From assembly GCF_019097855.1 (NCBI RefSeq), contig NZ_JAHRGL010000002.1, positions 124,001 to 188,000 on the forward strand: a stretch of 64,000 nt of DNA, in the 5' to 3' direction. The notes under the pieces were generated by a model. That model did no database searches, was not told the DNA's origin, and saw only the letters and a list, made by a program, of their open reading frames with translations. Position 1 is the stretch's first letter; every line of letters begins with the position of its first letter. The stretch comes from Geopseudomonas aromaticivorans (GTDB lineage: Bacteria > Pseudomonadota > Gammaproteobacteria > Pseudomonadales > Pseudomonadaceae). The translations under genes were made by a program, and so were the position numbers. Positions 28,545 through 37,620 of the stretch are shown here, one piece after another.

Positions 28545-29863
28545 GGTCGATCCAGAGCCGTCTCGGCCTCGGTCTGGCCGCGACCCTGCTGCTGGTCGGG
28601 CTGGTGCTGCTGCAGAGCAGCCTGTGGCTGTTCGACAACGGTCTGCGCCGCTACCACGAAAGCAATCTGCAGGATGAGGCGGAAACCCTGCTCACCGCCC
28701 TGGCGCGCGGCGAGCAGGGCGTGGAGCTGGACGAGCGGCGTCTGCATCCGGCCTACCAGCGGGCCTTTTCCGGGCGCTATTTTCGCATCGACTTCGCCGA
28801 CGAAGTCTGGCGCTCGCGCTCGCTGTGGGACAGCGAGCTGCCGCGCCCCGCCCGCAAGGGCCTGGCGCCGGAGCTGGTGGCGGGCGTCGCCGGCCAGCAA
28901 CTGCTGCTCTATCGCGGCGACTACCGGCGCTTCGGCCAGCGGCTCAGCATCAGCGTCGCGCAGGACTACACCCCGGTGCTGACCAGTCTGGCGCGCATCC
29001 GCTGGCTGGGGCTGGGCCTCGGCGCTGGCGGCCTGCTGCTGGTGCTGCTGCTGCAATGGCTGACTGTGCGCCGCGCGCTGGCGCCGCTGGAGCGGGTGCG
29101 CCGGCAGATCGCCGAGCTGCAGGCCGGCCGCCTCGGCGAGCTGGACAGTCGGGTGCCGAGCGAGCTGGAGCCGCTGGTCGGGCAGATCAACCACCTGCTC
29201 AAGCACACCGAAGACACTCTCAAGCGCTCGCGGCATGCCCTCGGCAACCTCGGCCATGCGCTGAAGACGCCGCTGGCCGTGCTGGTCAGCGTGGCCAACC
29301 GCGAGGAACTGCGCGGCCATCCGGCCCTGCGCGCCACCCTCGCCGAGCAGCTGGCGCAGATCGAGCAGCGCCTGGCCCGCGAGCTGGGCCGCGCGCGGCT
29401 GGCCGGCGAAGCGCTGCCCGGCGCGCACTTCGACTGCTCCGTCGAGCTGCCGGCGTTGTGCGCCACCCTCGAGCAGATCCACCCGCATGTCGACATCGGC
29501 TGGCAGGCGCCGGCCGCCCTGCGCCTGCCGTGGGACCGCGAGGACCTGCTGGAGGCGCTCGGCAACCTGCTGGACAACGCCTGCAAGTGGGCCGACAGCA
29601 CGGTCAAGGTCAGCGTCGGCGAGGACGGCGAGGGCTACTGGTTGTGCGTGGAGGATGACGGCCCCGGTATCGAGCCGGTGCAACGGGAGTCGGCGGTCGC
29701 GCGCGGCAACCGTCTCGACGAGCAGGTGGCTGGCCACGGCCTCGGCCTGGCCATCGTCCGCGACATCGCCCAGGCCTGCGGCGGCTCGCTGGTCCTGGAG
29801 GACAGCGCCGAGCTGGGCGGGCTGTGCGCGCGGGTGCGCCTGCCGAGACCGGGCGTGCACTGA
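28541..29863 (+). CDS. Sensor histidine kinase (BqsS/CarS-like)
   Basis: The 440-residue protein has two membrane helices (about 8-28 and 150-172) flanking a periplasmic sensor of about 120 residues, then a HAMP-like linker, the H-box [15 protein letters not shown], and an ATPase domain with [16 protein letters not shown] and GHGLGLAIV. The GTG start overlaps the response-regulator stop. I do not find the RExxE Fe(II) motif described for BqsS in the periplasmic loop, although acidic residues are plentiful, so the ligand may differ. PhoQ/PmrB-like sensors are the alternative reading. Confidence 0.88.
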   Translation: MRSIQSRLGLGLAATLLLVGLVLLQSSLWLFDNGLRRYHESNLQDEAETLLTALARGEQGVELDERRLHPAYQRAFSGRYFRIDFADEVWRSRSLWDSELPRPARKGLAPELVAGVAGQQLLLYRGDYRRFGQRLSISVAQDYTPVLTSLARIRWLGLGLGAGGLLLVLLLQWLTVRRALAPLERVRRQIAELQAGRLGELDSRVPSELEPLVGQINHLLKHTEDTLKRSRHALGNLGHALKTPLAVLVSVANREELRGHPALRATLAEQLAQIEQRLARELGRARLAGEALPGAHFDCSVELPALCATLEQIHPHVDIGWQAPAALRLPWDREDLLEALGNLLDNACKWADSTVKVSVGEDGEGYWLCVEDDGPGIEPVQRESAVARGNRLDEQVAGHGLGLAIVRDIAQACGGSLVLEDSAELGGLCARVRLPRPGVH

Positions 29864-30015
29864 TCGCCAGGGCATGCGCGATCCGGTCGGCCTGTACCCC
29901 GCGGCCCCAGCGGACGCTTGCCCAGGGACAGCAACCGCAGGGGGCTCAGGGCCAGCCGGCGGTGCCGGCAGGGCGCAGCGCGAGCGTCAGCAACGCTCTG
30001 CTGCGCAAGCGAGGG

Positions 30016-30510
30016 TTACTCTTCCAGCAGGCTGCGCAGCATCCAGGCGGTCTTTTCATGCACTTCCAGACGCTGGGTGAGCAGGTCGGCGGTCGGCTGG
30101 TCGTTGGCTGCATCGGCCACCGGGAACAGCTTGCGTGCGGTGCGTGCCGTCGCTTCCTGGGCGCTGACCAGGTGGCGAATCATGTCGTTCGCCTTGGGGA
30201 CGCCTTCCACTTCCGCGATGGTGGCCAGCTTGACGAACTCCTTGTAGGTGCCCGGCGCTGGGTGGCCGAGGGCGCGAATGCGCTCGGCGATCAGGTCCAG
30301 GGCAGTCCACTGCTCGGTGTATTGAGTCATGAACATCTGGTGCAGCGCGTTGAACTGCGGGCCGGTCACGTTCCAGTGGAAGTTGTGGGTCATCAGATAC
30401 AGCGTGTAGCTGTCGGCCAGCAGGACGGACAGGCCCTTGACAATTTTCTCGCGGTCGCCGGCGTCGATGCCGATATCGATGGCAGGTGTCTTGCTTTTCT
30501 TGGTCGCCAT
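30016..30510 (-). CDS. dps: Dps-family ferritin-like DNA-protecting protein
   Basis: The 164-residue protein shows the Dps ferroxidase motif [20 protein letters not shown], followed by the Asp/Glu of [15 protein letters not shown]. Twelve subunits form a cage that oxidises Fe(II) with hydrogen peroxide and can shield DNA. The lysine-rich N-terminus (MATKKSKTP) could give DNA binding. The ATG at 30510 has a CAGGAGAG ribosome-binding site. It is alone on its strand. Confidence 0.92.
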   Translation of the reverse strand: MATKKSKTPAIDIGIDAGDREKIVKGLSVLLADSYTLYLMTHNFHWNVTGPQFNALHQMFMTQYTEQWTALDLIAERIRALGHPAPGTYKEFVKLATIAEVEGVPKANDMIRHLVSAQEATARTARKLFPVADAANDQPTADLLTQRLEVHEKTAWMLRSLLEE

Positions 30511-30853
30511 GTCGTAACTCTCCTGGTGAGAAATCTTGTCCGACGTACCTTCCGGGGCGGTCGACAGGACGGCGCGCAGATGATCTTTCCTGCGTGCGCG
30601 GATGGACCGGAAGCGCTGCCGGAAGGCACGGACCGCTGAGTTTTACCATATCTGGCCAGCGAAGTTATCGGCCAAAGGTCGTGCCTGTGGACGCGGACGG
30701 CTCGCAGGCCGGGCGGGCGCAGCAGCGTGCGGAAGTGGCGCCGGTTGTCAGGGCCTGTGCCATGCTTTCTCAGGTGTTCTTCCCAGCCGCGGCGTCGCCA
30801 CCACAGGCTGGTGACAGGCGAAGTCATCCAAGAGAACCTGCAGGAGAGTCCAA
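30511..30853 (+). other. Intergenic region between divergent dps and a hypothetical gene
   Basis: This 343-base region contains the two ribosome-binding sites and presumably both promoters. Several long frames cross it, but none has a start signal or family resemblance. No clear OxyR or Fur site was recognised by eye. Confidence 0.4.
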
Positions 30854-31171
30854 ATGAAGAACCATCTGTTCTGTGTTGGTGCCGAGGTCGGGCCGTCGCC
30901 GGCCAGGGAGTTCATGGGTGCCGAGGTGAATGTCTATGTCGGTGCCAACGATCTGCGCGATGCCCTGGCGCGCGTCGAAACCGCGTTGCAGCTGGACGGC
31001 TTTGAGGTGACCTTCATTCGGGGATGCTGGGTGGTGGATTCGGCCTGCAACGATGGCTTCTGCCCGGCCGATGAACTGCCCACCGAGGGGAGCGGTGGCC
31101 TGCTGTTCAGCGATGCGGTGCACTACGGCGAGTTCCGCGAGCGGACCATGGCGACTGACTACGGGTATTGA
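30854..31171 (+). CDS. Hypothetical protein of 105 residues
   Basis: This small soluble protein starts MKNHLFCVGAEVGPSP and has an ACT-like alternation (VNVYVGANDLRDALARVETAL, then FEVTFIRGCWVVDSA), with cysteines in CWVV, SACN and GFCP. The start is supported by CAGGAGAGTCCAA upstream. I do not recognise the family. No signal peptide or membrane segment is present. It sits alone between the dps promoter region and a convergent gene. Confidence 0.7.
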   Translation: MKNHLFCVGAEVGPSPAREFMGAEVNVYVGANDLRDALARVETALQLDGFEVTFIRGCWVVDSACNDGFCPADELPTEGSGGLLFSDAVHYGEFRERTMATDYGY

Positions 31172-31329
31172 TTGCCGCGTGCTTCCCGCCCGCCTGCGCT
31201 CGACGGGGGCGGGTGGTCTTGCGCACGCTGGCGCGAATCTCCCGTTGGGCTGCTTCTGGCCTAGGGGGTGTCAGGCGCTACGGTGTCGGCAAGCTGGCCT
31301 GCACGCGGACATTCTGGCGGGCCGCCGGC

Positions 31330-31872
31330 TCAGCCATCCTCGCCGTCACCGAGGGCCTCCAGTCGACACTCGTAGGCCGGTGCCGCGTAGATGCCGAGCG
31401 TCGTCGACAGCTCCAGCAGCCGGGGCAGATCGCGGGTATAGATCAGCACCACCTGCAGCTCCTGGTCCAGCGGCTCGCTGAAGTCGACCAGCTCGTAACC
31501 CTCCGTCTGTGGATACAGGCTGCTCAGTTGCACCTGGATGCGCTGCAGGGCGGTCAGCAGGTCGTCCCTGGCTAGGTCGGCGGCCTTGAGGGTGAGGGGA
31601 CTCTGCGGACCAAATGAGTCGACCACCTGCTGGAACAGCTCGTCGGCCTGCTTGGCCTGGAACAGCACGGTGTCGGGCAGGCTGCCGACCAGCACCCACT
31701 CGCCCAGCGGGATGGGCAGGCTGTCGTCGTAGTCGACCTCCGGATGGGCCGCGAGGAAGGCCTGCGGATCGGCATAGGCACGGCTGGCCTCGTCGGCAAT
31801 GCGCCGGATATCTTCGTCACCCATGCTGCCCGAGCTGATCAAGGTAATCAGTTCCACCAGTTGCTCGTTCAT
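31330..31872 (-). CDS. Hypothetical acidic protein of 180 residues
   Basis: The protein begins MNEQLVELITLISSGSMGDEDIRRIADEASRAY and is acidic, soluble and mostly helical, with IPLGEWVLVGSLPDTVLFQAKQ in the middle. The frame extends 16 codons further upstream, but the ATG at 31872 has a better-placed AGGGAG. No catalytic motif or named family is recognised. It follows the sulfide operon on the same strand after about 145 bases and may be separate from it. Confidence 0.65.
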   Translation of the reverse strand: MNEQLVELITLISSGSMGDEDIRRIADEASRAYADPQAFLAAHPEVDYDDSLPIPLGEWVLVGSLPDTVLFQAKQADELFQQVVDSFGPQSPLTLKAADLARDDLLTALQRIQVQLSSLYPQTEGYELVDFSEPLDQELQVVLIYTRDLPRLLELSTTLGIYAAPAYECRLEALGDGEDG

Positions 31873-32017
31873 TTGCTGAAAACTCCCTGGGATCTGTCGC
31901 CGGTTTGCCAATGCAACCATAGACCATCCTGGCGGGACGCAACCGTGCCGCCCCCCTCGGGACGCCGCCGCATGACCGCGTCACTCGGGGCTTGGCTGCG
32001 AGGCGGGGCAGGCGAAC

Positions 32018-32209
32018 CTACTTGTGCTTCAGCGGGCAGGTGCGGATGCCGAGCAGGCTGTAGGCCGGGCACCAGCCGAGCAGGCCGGTGGCCAGCGGCA
32101 GGATGCCGATCCAGGCCCAGAGCGGGCCGCCGGAGATGGCCCAGGCGAGCAGGCCGAGGCCAATCAGGATGCGGCCGATCCTGTCGATGCTGCCAACGTT
32201 CCTGTGCAT
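32018..32209 (-). CDS. DUF2892 small inner-membrane protein (YgaP-tail-like)
   Basis: The 63-residue protein has the DUF2892 pattern: an N-terminal NVGSIDRIGRILIGLGLL, two membrane helices around a short turn, and a C-terminal WCPAYSLLGIRTCPL with two cysteines. In YgaP this module is fused to a rhodanese domain. Here the rhodanese is the separate gene just upstream (48-base gap), so the two likely act together in handling sulfane sulfur at the membrane. Confidence 0.85.
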   Translation of the reverse strand: MHRNVGSIDRIGRILIGLGLLAWAISGGPLWAWIGILPLATGLLGWCPAYSLLGIRTCPLKHK

Positions 32210-32257
32210 GCTGTGCTGCCTCTTCGCGGGTCTGCAGGCCGTGGCGTGCGCGACGGG

Positions 32258-32638
32258 TTACTCGAAGACCGGCAGGCTCGGTGTGAACACCGTTTTGCCG
32301 GCGGCTTGCCAGGCGTCGAAGCCGCCGGCAATCGACTGCACCTGCAGGTAACCCATCTCCTGCAGCGCACAGGCGGCGAGGGCGGCGCGACCGCTTGTCT
32401 TGCAGTACAGCACAATGTTGAGGTCGCGCAACGACAGCTCCGGGCTGGCGCTGAGCTTGAACTCGAGCAGGCCGCGCGGGATGTTCACGGCGCCGGGAAT
32501 ATGGCCGGCGTGGAACTCGTCGGCTTCGCGTACGTCGAGCAGCACGTCGGCGGCGCGGATCGCGGCGTCGGCGGCATCGAGGTCGATTTCGTGGATGCGG
32601 GCCTTGGCTTCGGCCACCAGATCATGGGCGCTTTTCAC
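32258..32638 (-). CDS. Single-domain rhodanese (thiosulfate/persulfide sulfurtransferase)
   Basis: The 126-residue protein has the rhodanese fold with LLDVREADEFHAGHIPGAVNIPRG and the catalytic loop LYCKTSGRAALAA, where the cysteine carries the persulfide. It would move sulfane sulfur between thiols. Its start lies inside the last codons of the SulP gene (17-base overlap), so it is translationally coupled to the sulfide operon. Confidence 0.92.
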   Translation of the reverse strand: MKSAHDLVAEAKARIHEIDLDAADAAIRAADVLLDVREADEFHAGHIPGAVNIPRGLLEFKLSASPELSLRDLNIVLYCKTSGRAALAACALQEMGYLQVQSIAGGFDAWQAAGKTVFTPSLPVFE

Positions 32639-34433
32639 TGTCGATTTCCTTGCGTGCGGATTGACTGAGGGTAGAGGTGCTGTACTCGTGGTGGCGCTCG
32701 CCGATGGCGCGCTGGGTAGTCTGCGGGTCGAGCTCGGCCAGGGCCTCGAACTGGCTGATGAACACCCGGCCGCCGAAGTGCTTGAGTAAGTCGGAGTGCT
32801 TGAGCCGATCCATCACCGGCCCCTTCACCTCGGAAAGATGCAGCTGGATGCCGGCCGCGTGCAGGCGCTCGCTGATCGCCTCGAGGCTTTCCAGGGCGCT
32901 GGCGTCGATCAGGTTGACGCCGGAACACATCAGCACCAGATGCTCGACCTGCGGGTGCTGGCCGACCAGTTCGGCGATGCGGTCTTCCAGGTAGCGGGCG
33001 TTGGGGAAGTACAGGCTCTCGTCGACGCGCACCGACAGCACCCGCGGGCTTTCCACCACGGCGAAGCGCGCGACGTTGCGAAAGTGCTCGCTGCCCGGCA
33101 GCTGGCCGACCACCGCGATGTGCGGCTGGCTGGTGCGCCAGAGGAACAGCAGCAGCGACAGGCCGACGCCGAGCAGGATGCCGGCCTCGACGCCGACCAG
33201 CAGCACGCCGAGCATGGTGGCGGCCATGGCCGCGGCATCCTGCCGGGAGTAACGCCAGGTGCGCTTCAAGGCGCCGAGGTCGACCAGGCTGAGCACGGCG
33301 ACGATGATGGTGGCGGCGAGCACCGCCTGCGGCAGGTTGTGGAACAGTGGGGCGAAGAACAGCACGGTGATGGCGATGCCCGCGGCGGTCAGCGCCCCGG
33401 CCAGCGGCGTCTGTGCGCCGGCATCGTAGTTGACCACCGAGCGGGCGAAGCCGCCGGTGACCGGGAAACCGCCGCTGAGGGCCGCGGCGATGTTGGCGCC
33501 CGACAGGGCGACCAGCTCCTGGTTGGGATCGATGCGCTGGCGGCGCTTGGCGGCCAGGGTCTGTGCCACCGACACCGACTCGACGAAGCCGACCAGGCTG
33601 ATCAGCAGGGCGGCGGGCAGCAGCTTGCCGGCCAGCACCAGGTCCAGGGGCGGCAGACTGAGTGCCGGCAGGCCGGTGGGCACGCTGCCGACCACGCGCA
33701 CGCCGGCGTCGGCCAGGCCAAGCAGACTGACGGCCAGGATGGACAGCAGCAGGGCGACCACCGGGCCGGCCTTGGCCAGGTTGCCGGCCAGGCGCGGGGT
33801 GAAGCCGATGGCCTGCAGCCAACCACTCAGCTTGTTGCGCACCAGGAACAGGAACACCAGGCTGGAGCCCCCGATGGCCAGGGTTGGCAGGTGGGTGGCG
33901 GGCAGGCCGGTGAGCAGGCCGTGGAGCAGCTCGAAGGCGTGCTCGCCGGTGACCTGGATGCCGAGGATGTGCTTGAGCTGGCCGAGGGCGATGAGGATGC
34001 CCGAGGCGCTGATGAAGCCGGAGATCACCGGGTGGCTGAGGAAGCTGGCAAGAAAGCCCAGGCGCAGCACCGCCATCAGCAGCAGCAGCAGGCCGGAGAG
34101 CAGCGCCAGCAGCAGGGCGGCGCCAGCGTAGGCGGCGCTGCCGGTGGGGAACAGCGGGCCGAGCGCGGCGGCGGTCATCAGCGAGACCACCGCCACCGGG
34201 CCGACCGCTAGGGCGCGACTGGTGCCGAACAGGGTGTAGGCCAGCAGCGGCAGGATGCTGGCGTACAGGCCGGTGACCGGCGGCAGGCCGGCGAGCATGG
34301 CGTAGGCCAGGCTCTGCGGGATCAGCATCAGGGTCACGATCACCGCCGCCAGGCCGTCCTTGCCGGCGGCCTCGCGGTCGTAGTGCCGCGCCCATTCCAG
34401 ACACGGCAGGTAGCGGGCGAGCCGCTCTCTCAT
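32622..34433 (-). CDS. SulP-family anion permease with STAS domain
   Basis: The 603-residue membrane protein has the SulP signature region LIPQSLAYAMLAGLPPVTGLY near residue 40, about eleven further helices, and a C-terminal STAS domain (about 440-560) with the phosphorylatable-type loop GVNLIDASALESLEAI. SulP proteins carry sulfate, bicarbonate or other anions. Its ATG overlaps the stop of the SQR fusion (TGATG). In this operon it most likely exports or imports oxidised sulfur anions such as sulfite, sulfate or thiosulfate; that is inference from context. Confidence 0.92.
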   Translation of the reverse strand: MRERLARYLPCLEWARHYDREAAGKDGLAAVIVTLMLIPQSLAYAMLAGLPPVTGLYASILPLLAYTLFGTSRALAVGPVAVVSLMTAAALGPLFPTGSAAYAGAALLLALLSGLLLLLMAVLRLGFLASFLSHPVISGFISASGILIALGQLKHILGIQVTGEHAFELLHGLLTGLPATHLPTLAIGGSSLVFLFLVRNKLSGWLQAIGFTPRLAGNLAKAGPVVALLLSILAVSLLGLADAGVRVVGSVPTGLPALSLPPLDLVLAGKLLPAALLISLVGFVESVSVAQTLAAKRRQRIDPNQELVALSGANIAAALSGGFPVTGGFARSVVNYDAGAQTPLAGALTAAGIAITVLFFAPLFHNLPQAVLAATIIVAVLSLVDLGALKRTWRYSRQDAAAMAATMLGVLLVGVEAGILLGVGLSLLLFLWRTSQPHIAVVGQLPGSEHFRNVARFAVVESPRVLSVRVDESLYFPNARYLEDRIAELVGQHPQVEHLVLMCSGVNLIDASALESLEAISERLHAAGIQLHLSEVKGPVMDRLKHSDLLKHFGGRVFISQFEALAELDPQTTQRAIGERHHEYSTSTLSQSARKEIDSEKRP

Positions 34434-36175
34434 CACTTCTTCTCCTGGGTGAAGTCACAGGCGGCCGGCGATTCCGCCGGGCGCGGTTCGAAGTCCAGGT
34501 GCTTGGGTTCGGCCATCCATTCGTGGCCCTTGAGCATCAGGTCGAAGTAGATGCCCGGCATCCACTTGGTCTTCAGCTCCCAGGCCAGGCGGCGCGGCAC
34601 CCGCGGATCGAGGGGGAAGGTGGGCAGCAGTTTGCCGCCATAGCCGAACTCGGCGAGGATCACCTTGCCGCGCTCGACGGTCAGCGGGCAGGAGCCGTAG
34701 CCGTCGTAGATCGCCCGCGGACCGCGGCCGGCGAGCACGCTGAGCACGTTCTCGGCCACCACCGGCGCCTGCTTGCGCACCGCCGCGGCGGTCTTGGCGT
34801 TGGGCGCGGCGCACACGTCGCCGAGGCTGAAGATGTTGCCGTAACGTGGGTGACGCAGGGTTTCGTGGTCGGCCTCGACCCAGCCGTCGGCATTGGCCAG
34901 CGGGCTGTGGCGGATGAAGTCCGGGGCGCGTTGCGGCGGCACCATGTGCAGGAAGTCGAACTCGCGTTCCACCGTGCTGGTCGCGCCGTCGGCGCCGGTG
35001 ACCTTGAACCAGGCCTTGTGCGCCTCGCCGTCGACCTTGATCAGCGTCTCGTTGAAGTTGAGGTGGGCGCCGTAGCGCTCGACGTACTTCATCAGCGGCG
35101 GCACGAAGTCGGCGACGCCGAACAGCACCGCGCCGGCCGAGCAGAAGTCCACCTGGATGTTGGACAGCACGCCCTGTTTCAGCCAGTGGTCGCAGGACAG
35201 GTACATGGCCTTCTGCGGCGCGCCGGCGCACTTGATCGGCATCGGCGGCTGGGTGAACAGCGCCCGCCCGCCGCGCAGGCCCTGCACCTGATTCCAGGTG
35301 TAGGGCGCCAGCTCGAACACGTAGTTGCTGGTCACGCCGTGCTTGCCGAGGGTTTCCCGAGCGCCCTCGATGGCATCCCAGTTGAGGGTCAGCCCGGGGC
35401 AGACGATCAGGGTGCGATAGCCCAGGCGGCTGCCGTCTTCCAGCACCACCTGCTGCTGCTCCGGCTCGAAGGCGCTGGCGGCGGCGCGGATCCACTGCGC
35501 CTTGCTCGGGATGCAGCGGGCCATGGCGCGCTCGGTGCGCGCGCGGTCGAACACCCCGGCGCCGACCAGGGTCCAGCCCGGCTGGTAGTAGTGCTGCTCG
35601 CGCGGCTCGACGATGGCGATGCGCAGGCCCGGGTCGCGCTTGAGCAGGCTGGCGGTGACCGCGCAGCCGGCGGCGCCGCCACCGATCACCAGCACGTCGT
35701 AGCGCGGGGTATGCGCGTAGGCGGCCGCCGGCTGGGGCTGGTTGGGCAGGGTCTGCCAGCGTTGCTCGAGGCGCGGCTGCAGGGCGGCAAGGTCGTAGCC
35801 GGCCTCCTTGGCCGTCGCCAGCAGCGCCTCGGGATCGAGGTGATGGGCCTCGGCCAGCGCCCACAGGGTGGTGGAGCGGGTGCCGGTGCGGCAGAAGGCC
35901 AGCACCGGGCCCTTGACCTGGTCGAGCAACTCGCGAAAGGTCGTGACGTCCTGGTCGGTGATCTGGCCGGAAATCACCGGCAGGTCGTGGTACTCGAGGC
36001 CGGAGGCTTCGGCAGCGGTGCGCATCTCGGCGCTGCTCGGCTGGCCTTCGCCTTCGTTTTCCGGGCGGTTGTTGATCACGCAGCGAAAGCCGCTGGCAGC
36101 CAGGGTGCCCATGTCCGCGGGTTCCAGCTGGCCAGCCACGGCAATGAACGGGGTGAGACGCTTGATCGGTTGCAT
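34433..36175 (-). CDS. Fusion of a DUF442 tyrosine-phosphatase-like domain and sulfide:quinone oxidoreductase
   Basis: The 580-residue protein has an N-terminal DUF442 domain (1-110) with the phosphatase-like loop CRTGTRS at 95-101, then an FAD/NAD(P)-type oxidoreductase (about 155-560) with [13 protein letters not shown]. The motif [17 protein letters not shown] is shared with eukaryotic-type SQR (SQOR). SQR oxidises H2S to sulfane sulfur and reduces quinone. The phosphatase-like domain is also found with Blh persulfide dioxygenases and may bind or transfer sulfur. The gene follows the dioxygenase after 33 bases. An AACAACAA run lies between its ribosome-binding site and ATG. Confidence 0.9.
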   Translation of the reverse strand: MQPIKRLTPFIAVAGQLEPADMGTLAASGFRCVINNRPENEGEGQPSSAEMRTAAEASGLEYHDLPVISGQITDQDVTTFRELLDQVKGPVLAFCRTGTRSTTLWALAEAHHLDPEALLATAKEAGYDLAALQPRLEQRWQTLPNQPQPAAAYAHTPRYDVLVIGGGAAGCAVTASLLKRDPGLRIAIVEPREQHYYQPGWTLVGAGVFDRARTERAMARCIPSKAQWIRAAASAFEPEQQQVVLEDGSRLGYRTLIVCPGLTLNWDAIEGARETLGKHGVTSNYVFELAPYTWNQVQGLRGGRALFTQPPMPIKCAGAPQKAMYLSCDHWLKQGVLSNIQVDFCSAGAVLFGVADFVPPLMKYVERYGAHLNFNETLIKVDGEAHKAWFKVTGADGATSTVEREFDFLHMVPPQRAPDFIRHSPLANADGWVEADHETLRHPRYGNIFSLGDVCAAPNAKTAAAVRKQAPVVAENVLSVLAGRGPRAIYDGYGSCPLTVERGKVILAEFGYGGKLLPTFPLDPRVPRRLAWELKTKWMPGIYFDLMLKGHEWMAEPKHLDFEPRPAESPAACDFTQEKK

Positions 36176-36176
36176 C

Positions 36177-36184
36177 TTGTTGTT
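36177..36184 (-). promoter_or_regulatory. Possible Crc/Hfq motif between ribosome-binding site and start of the SQR fusion
   Basis: The minus strand reads GAGGAGAACAACAAGATG at the start of the fusion gene. The AACAACAA match exactly fills the spacer between GAGGAG and the ATG. A-rich spacers are also favoured simply for good translation, so the regulatory reading is uncertain. Confidence 0.3.
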
Positions 36185-36208
36185 CTCCTCAGGGTTGCCT
36201 GGGTCGAA

Positions 36209-37075
36209 TCAGAGCAGGTCGAGCGGGATCTTCAGGTAGCGGGTGCCGTTGTCCTCGGCCGGCGGCAGCTCGCCGGCGCGCATGTTGATCTGCACCGAGG
36301 GCAGGATCAGCGTCGGCATGCCGAGGGTGGCGTCGCGGGCGGTACGCATGGCCACGAAGGCTTCTTCGTCGATGCCCTGGTGGATGTGCACGTTGTGTTC
36401 GCGCTCGGCGCCGATGGTCGTTTCGTAGAGGTATTCCTCGCGGCCCGGCGCCTTGTAGTCGTGGCACATGAACACCCGGGTGTCGTCCGGCAGGCTGAAC
36501 AGCTTGGCGTGGATCGAGTGGTACAGGGTGCGGGCGTCACCGCCGGGGAAGTCACAGCGGGCGGTGCCGTAGTCGGGCATGAACAGGGTGTCGCCGACGA
36601 AGGCGGCATCGCCGATCAGATAGGTCATGCACGCCGGCGTGTGGCCGGGGGTGTGGATGGCGCGGGACTCGACGCCGCCAACCCGGAAGGTCTCGCCGTC
36701 GTGGAACTGGTGGTCGAACTGGCGGCCATCGGTGGCGAAGCCGGGTTCGACGTGGAACAGCTTGCCGAAGGTCTGCTGGATCACCGGGATCTGGTCGCCG
36801 ATGCCCAGCTGGCCGCCGAGCTGCTCCTTGAGGTAGTGGCCGGCGCTCATGTGGTCGGCATGCACGTGGGTTTCCAGGATCCACTGCACGGTCAGGCCGT
36901 GCTCGCGCACGTAGGCAATCAACTTGTCGGCGTTGTGGTGCGAGGTACGCCCGGCGGCGGGATCGTAGTCCAGCACCGGGTCGATCAGCGCGCACTGGCG
37001 GCTCTCCGGGTCGCTCACCACGTAGCTGTAGGTGAAGGTGGCGGGATCGAAGAAGGCTTCGACATGGGCGTTCAT
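36209..37075 (-). CDS. Metallo-beta-lactamase-fold persulfide dioxygenase-like protein
   Basis: The 288-residue protein has the MBL metal motif ETHVHADHMSAGHYLKEQL, then HTPGHTPACMTYLIGD, GDTLFMPDYGTARCDFPGGD and MCHDY. The single-iron persulfide dioxygenases (ETHE1/Blh/PDO) share this pattern and oxidise glutathione persulfide to sulfite. It is the first gene of the sulfide operon, with GGAGGA nine bases before the ATG. Downstream SQR produces the persulfide, and rhodanese transfers it. A hydroxyacylglutathione hydrolase is the alternative but fits the neighbours less well. Confidence 0.9.
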   Translation of the reverse strand: MNAHVEAFFDPATFTYSYVVSDPESRQCALIDPVLDYDPAAGRTSHHNADKLIAYVREHGLTVQWILETHVHADHMSAGHYLKEQLGGQLGIGDQIPVIQQTFGKLFHVEPGFATDGRQFDHQFHDGETFRVGGVESRAIHTPGHTPACMTYLIGDAAFVGDTLFMPDYGTARCDFPGGDARTLYHSIHAKLFSLPDDTRVFMCHDYKAPGREEYLYETTIGAEREHNVHIHQGIDEEAFVAMRTARDATLGMPTLILPSVQINMRAGELPPAEDNGTRYLKIPLDLL

Positions 37076-37100
37076 GGGACGGTCCTCCGCGGCAGTTCAG

Positions 37101-37116
37101 ATACCCATGGGGGTAT
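37101..37116 (-). promoter_or_regulatory. CsoR/CstR-type operator candidate before the sulfide operon
   Basis: ATACCCATGGGGGTAT is an inverted repeat with six-base arms (ATACCC/GGGTAT) and a four-base G-rich centre, placed 26-41 bases before the first start codon. It matches the operator type of CsoR-family repressors, whose persulfide-sensing member CstR controls sqr/dioxygenase/rhodanese operons in Staphylococcus. No CsoR-family gene is in the window, so the partner must be elsewhere. Confidence 0.55.
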
Positions 37117-37146
37117 GGTGTGGGCACAGCCTACTGCGATTTTTTG

Positions 37147-37160
37147 TTCTATGCATAGAA
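37147..37160 (-). promoter_or_regulatory. Perfect 14-base palindrome upstream of the sulfide operon
   Basis: TTCTATGCATAGAA is self-complementary and lies in an AT-rich patch (37138-37181) about 75 bases before the first gene, near where a promoter is expected. It could be the site of an ArsR-family sulfide sensor such as BigR/SqrR, or part of a promoter. No regulator gene is adjacent. Confidence 0.45.
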
Positions 37161-37260
37161 TAAAATCTTATATGAGATGTTGGCCATCATCCGCTCCCCA
37201 GCATGGACCATGCTGGCGTTGCTCGGAGTCGGTGGCGGGGGAAACTGTGCGGCGGAAATG

Positions 37261-37288
37261 AAAAAGCCGGAGCAGGGGCTCCGGCTTT
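37261..37288 (-). terminator. Rho-independent terminator of the SCP2-domain gene
   Basis: On the minus strand an AAAGCCGGAGC/GCTCCGGCTTT stem with a short loop is followed by TTTTC. It begins about 17 bases after the SCP2 gene stop. Confidence 0.85.
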
Positions 37289-37305
37289 GCTGGGGCTGGC
37301 GTGAA

Positions 37306-37620
37306 TCAGGAGGGGAAGAGTTCGCCCAGCTTCAGGGCCAGCATCATGTCGCCTTCGGTACGCAGCCGACCGCTCATGAAGGCTTCCATACCGCTGATCT
37401 CACCTTTCAGGACACCCTTGAGGGTGGCGCTGTCCATGATCAGGCTGACGCTGGGCGACGGGGCATCGCCAGGGGTGAGGGTGCAGGCACCGTTCTTGAT
37501 GCTCAGGTAGTAGTTTTCCGCGTCCTCGATCTTGAACTGGAACACAAGGTCCAGTCCGGTAGCGGCGCCGGGATTGAAGCGGGCCTGCATGGTTTCGATG
37601 ACTTTGGCGACGGTGCTCAT
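37306..37620 (-). CDS. SCP2 sterol-binding-domain protein
   Basis: The 104-residue protein is a single SCP2 domain: LDLVFQFKIEDAENYYLSIKNG, then SVSLIMDSATLKGVLKGEI and GRLRTEGDMMLALKLGELF at the end. SCP2 proteins have a hydrophobic tunnel for lipids or acyl-CoA. The ATG at 37620 has AAGGA upstream; the longer frame lacks a start signal. It lies between the sulfide operon and divergent sohB and is followed by its own terminator. Confidence 0.9.
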   Translation of the reverse strand: MSTVAKVIETMQARFNPGAATGLDLVFQFKIEDAENYYLSIKNGACTLTPGDAPSPSVSLIMDSATLKGVLKGEISGMEAFMSGRLRTEGDMMLALKLGELFPS

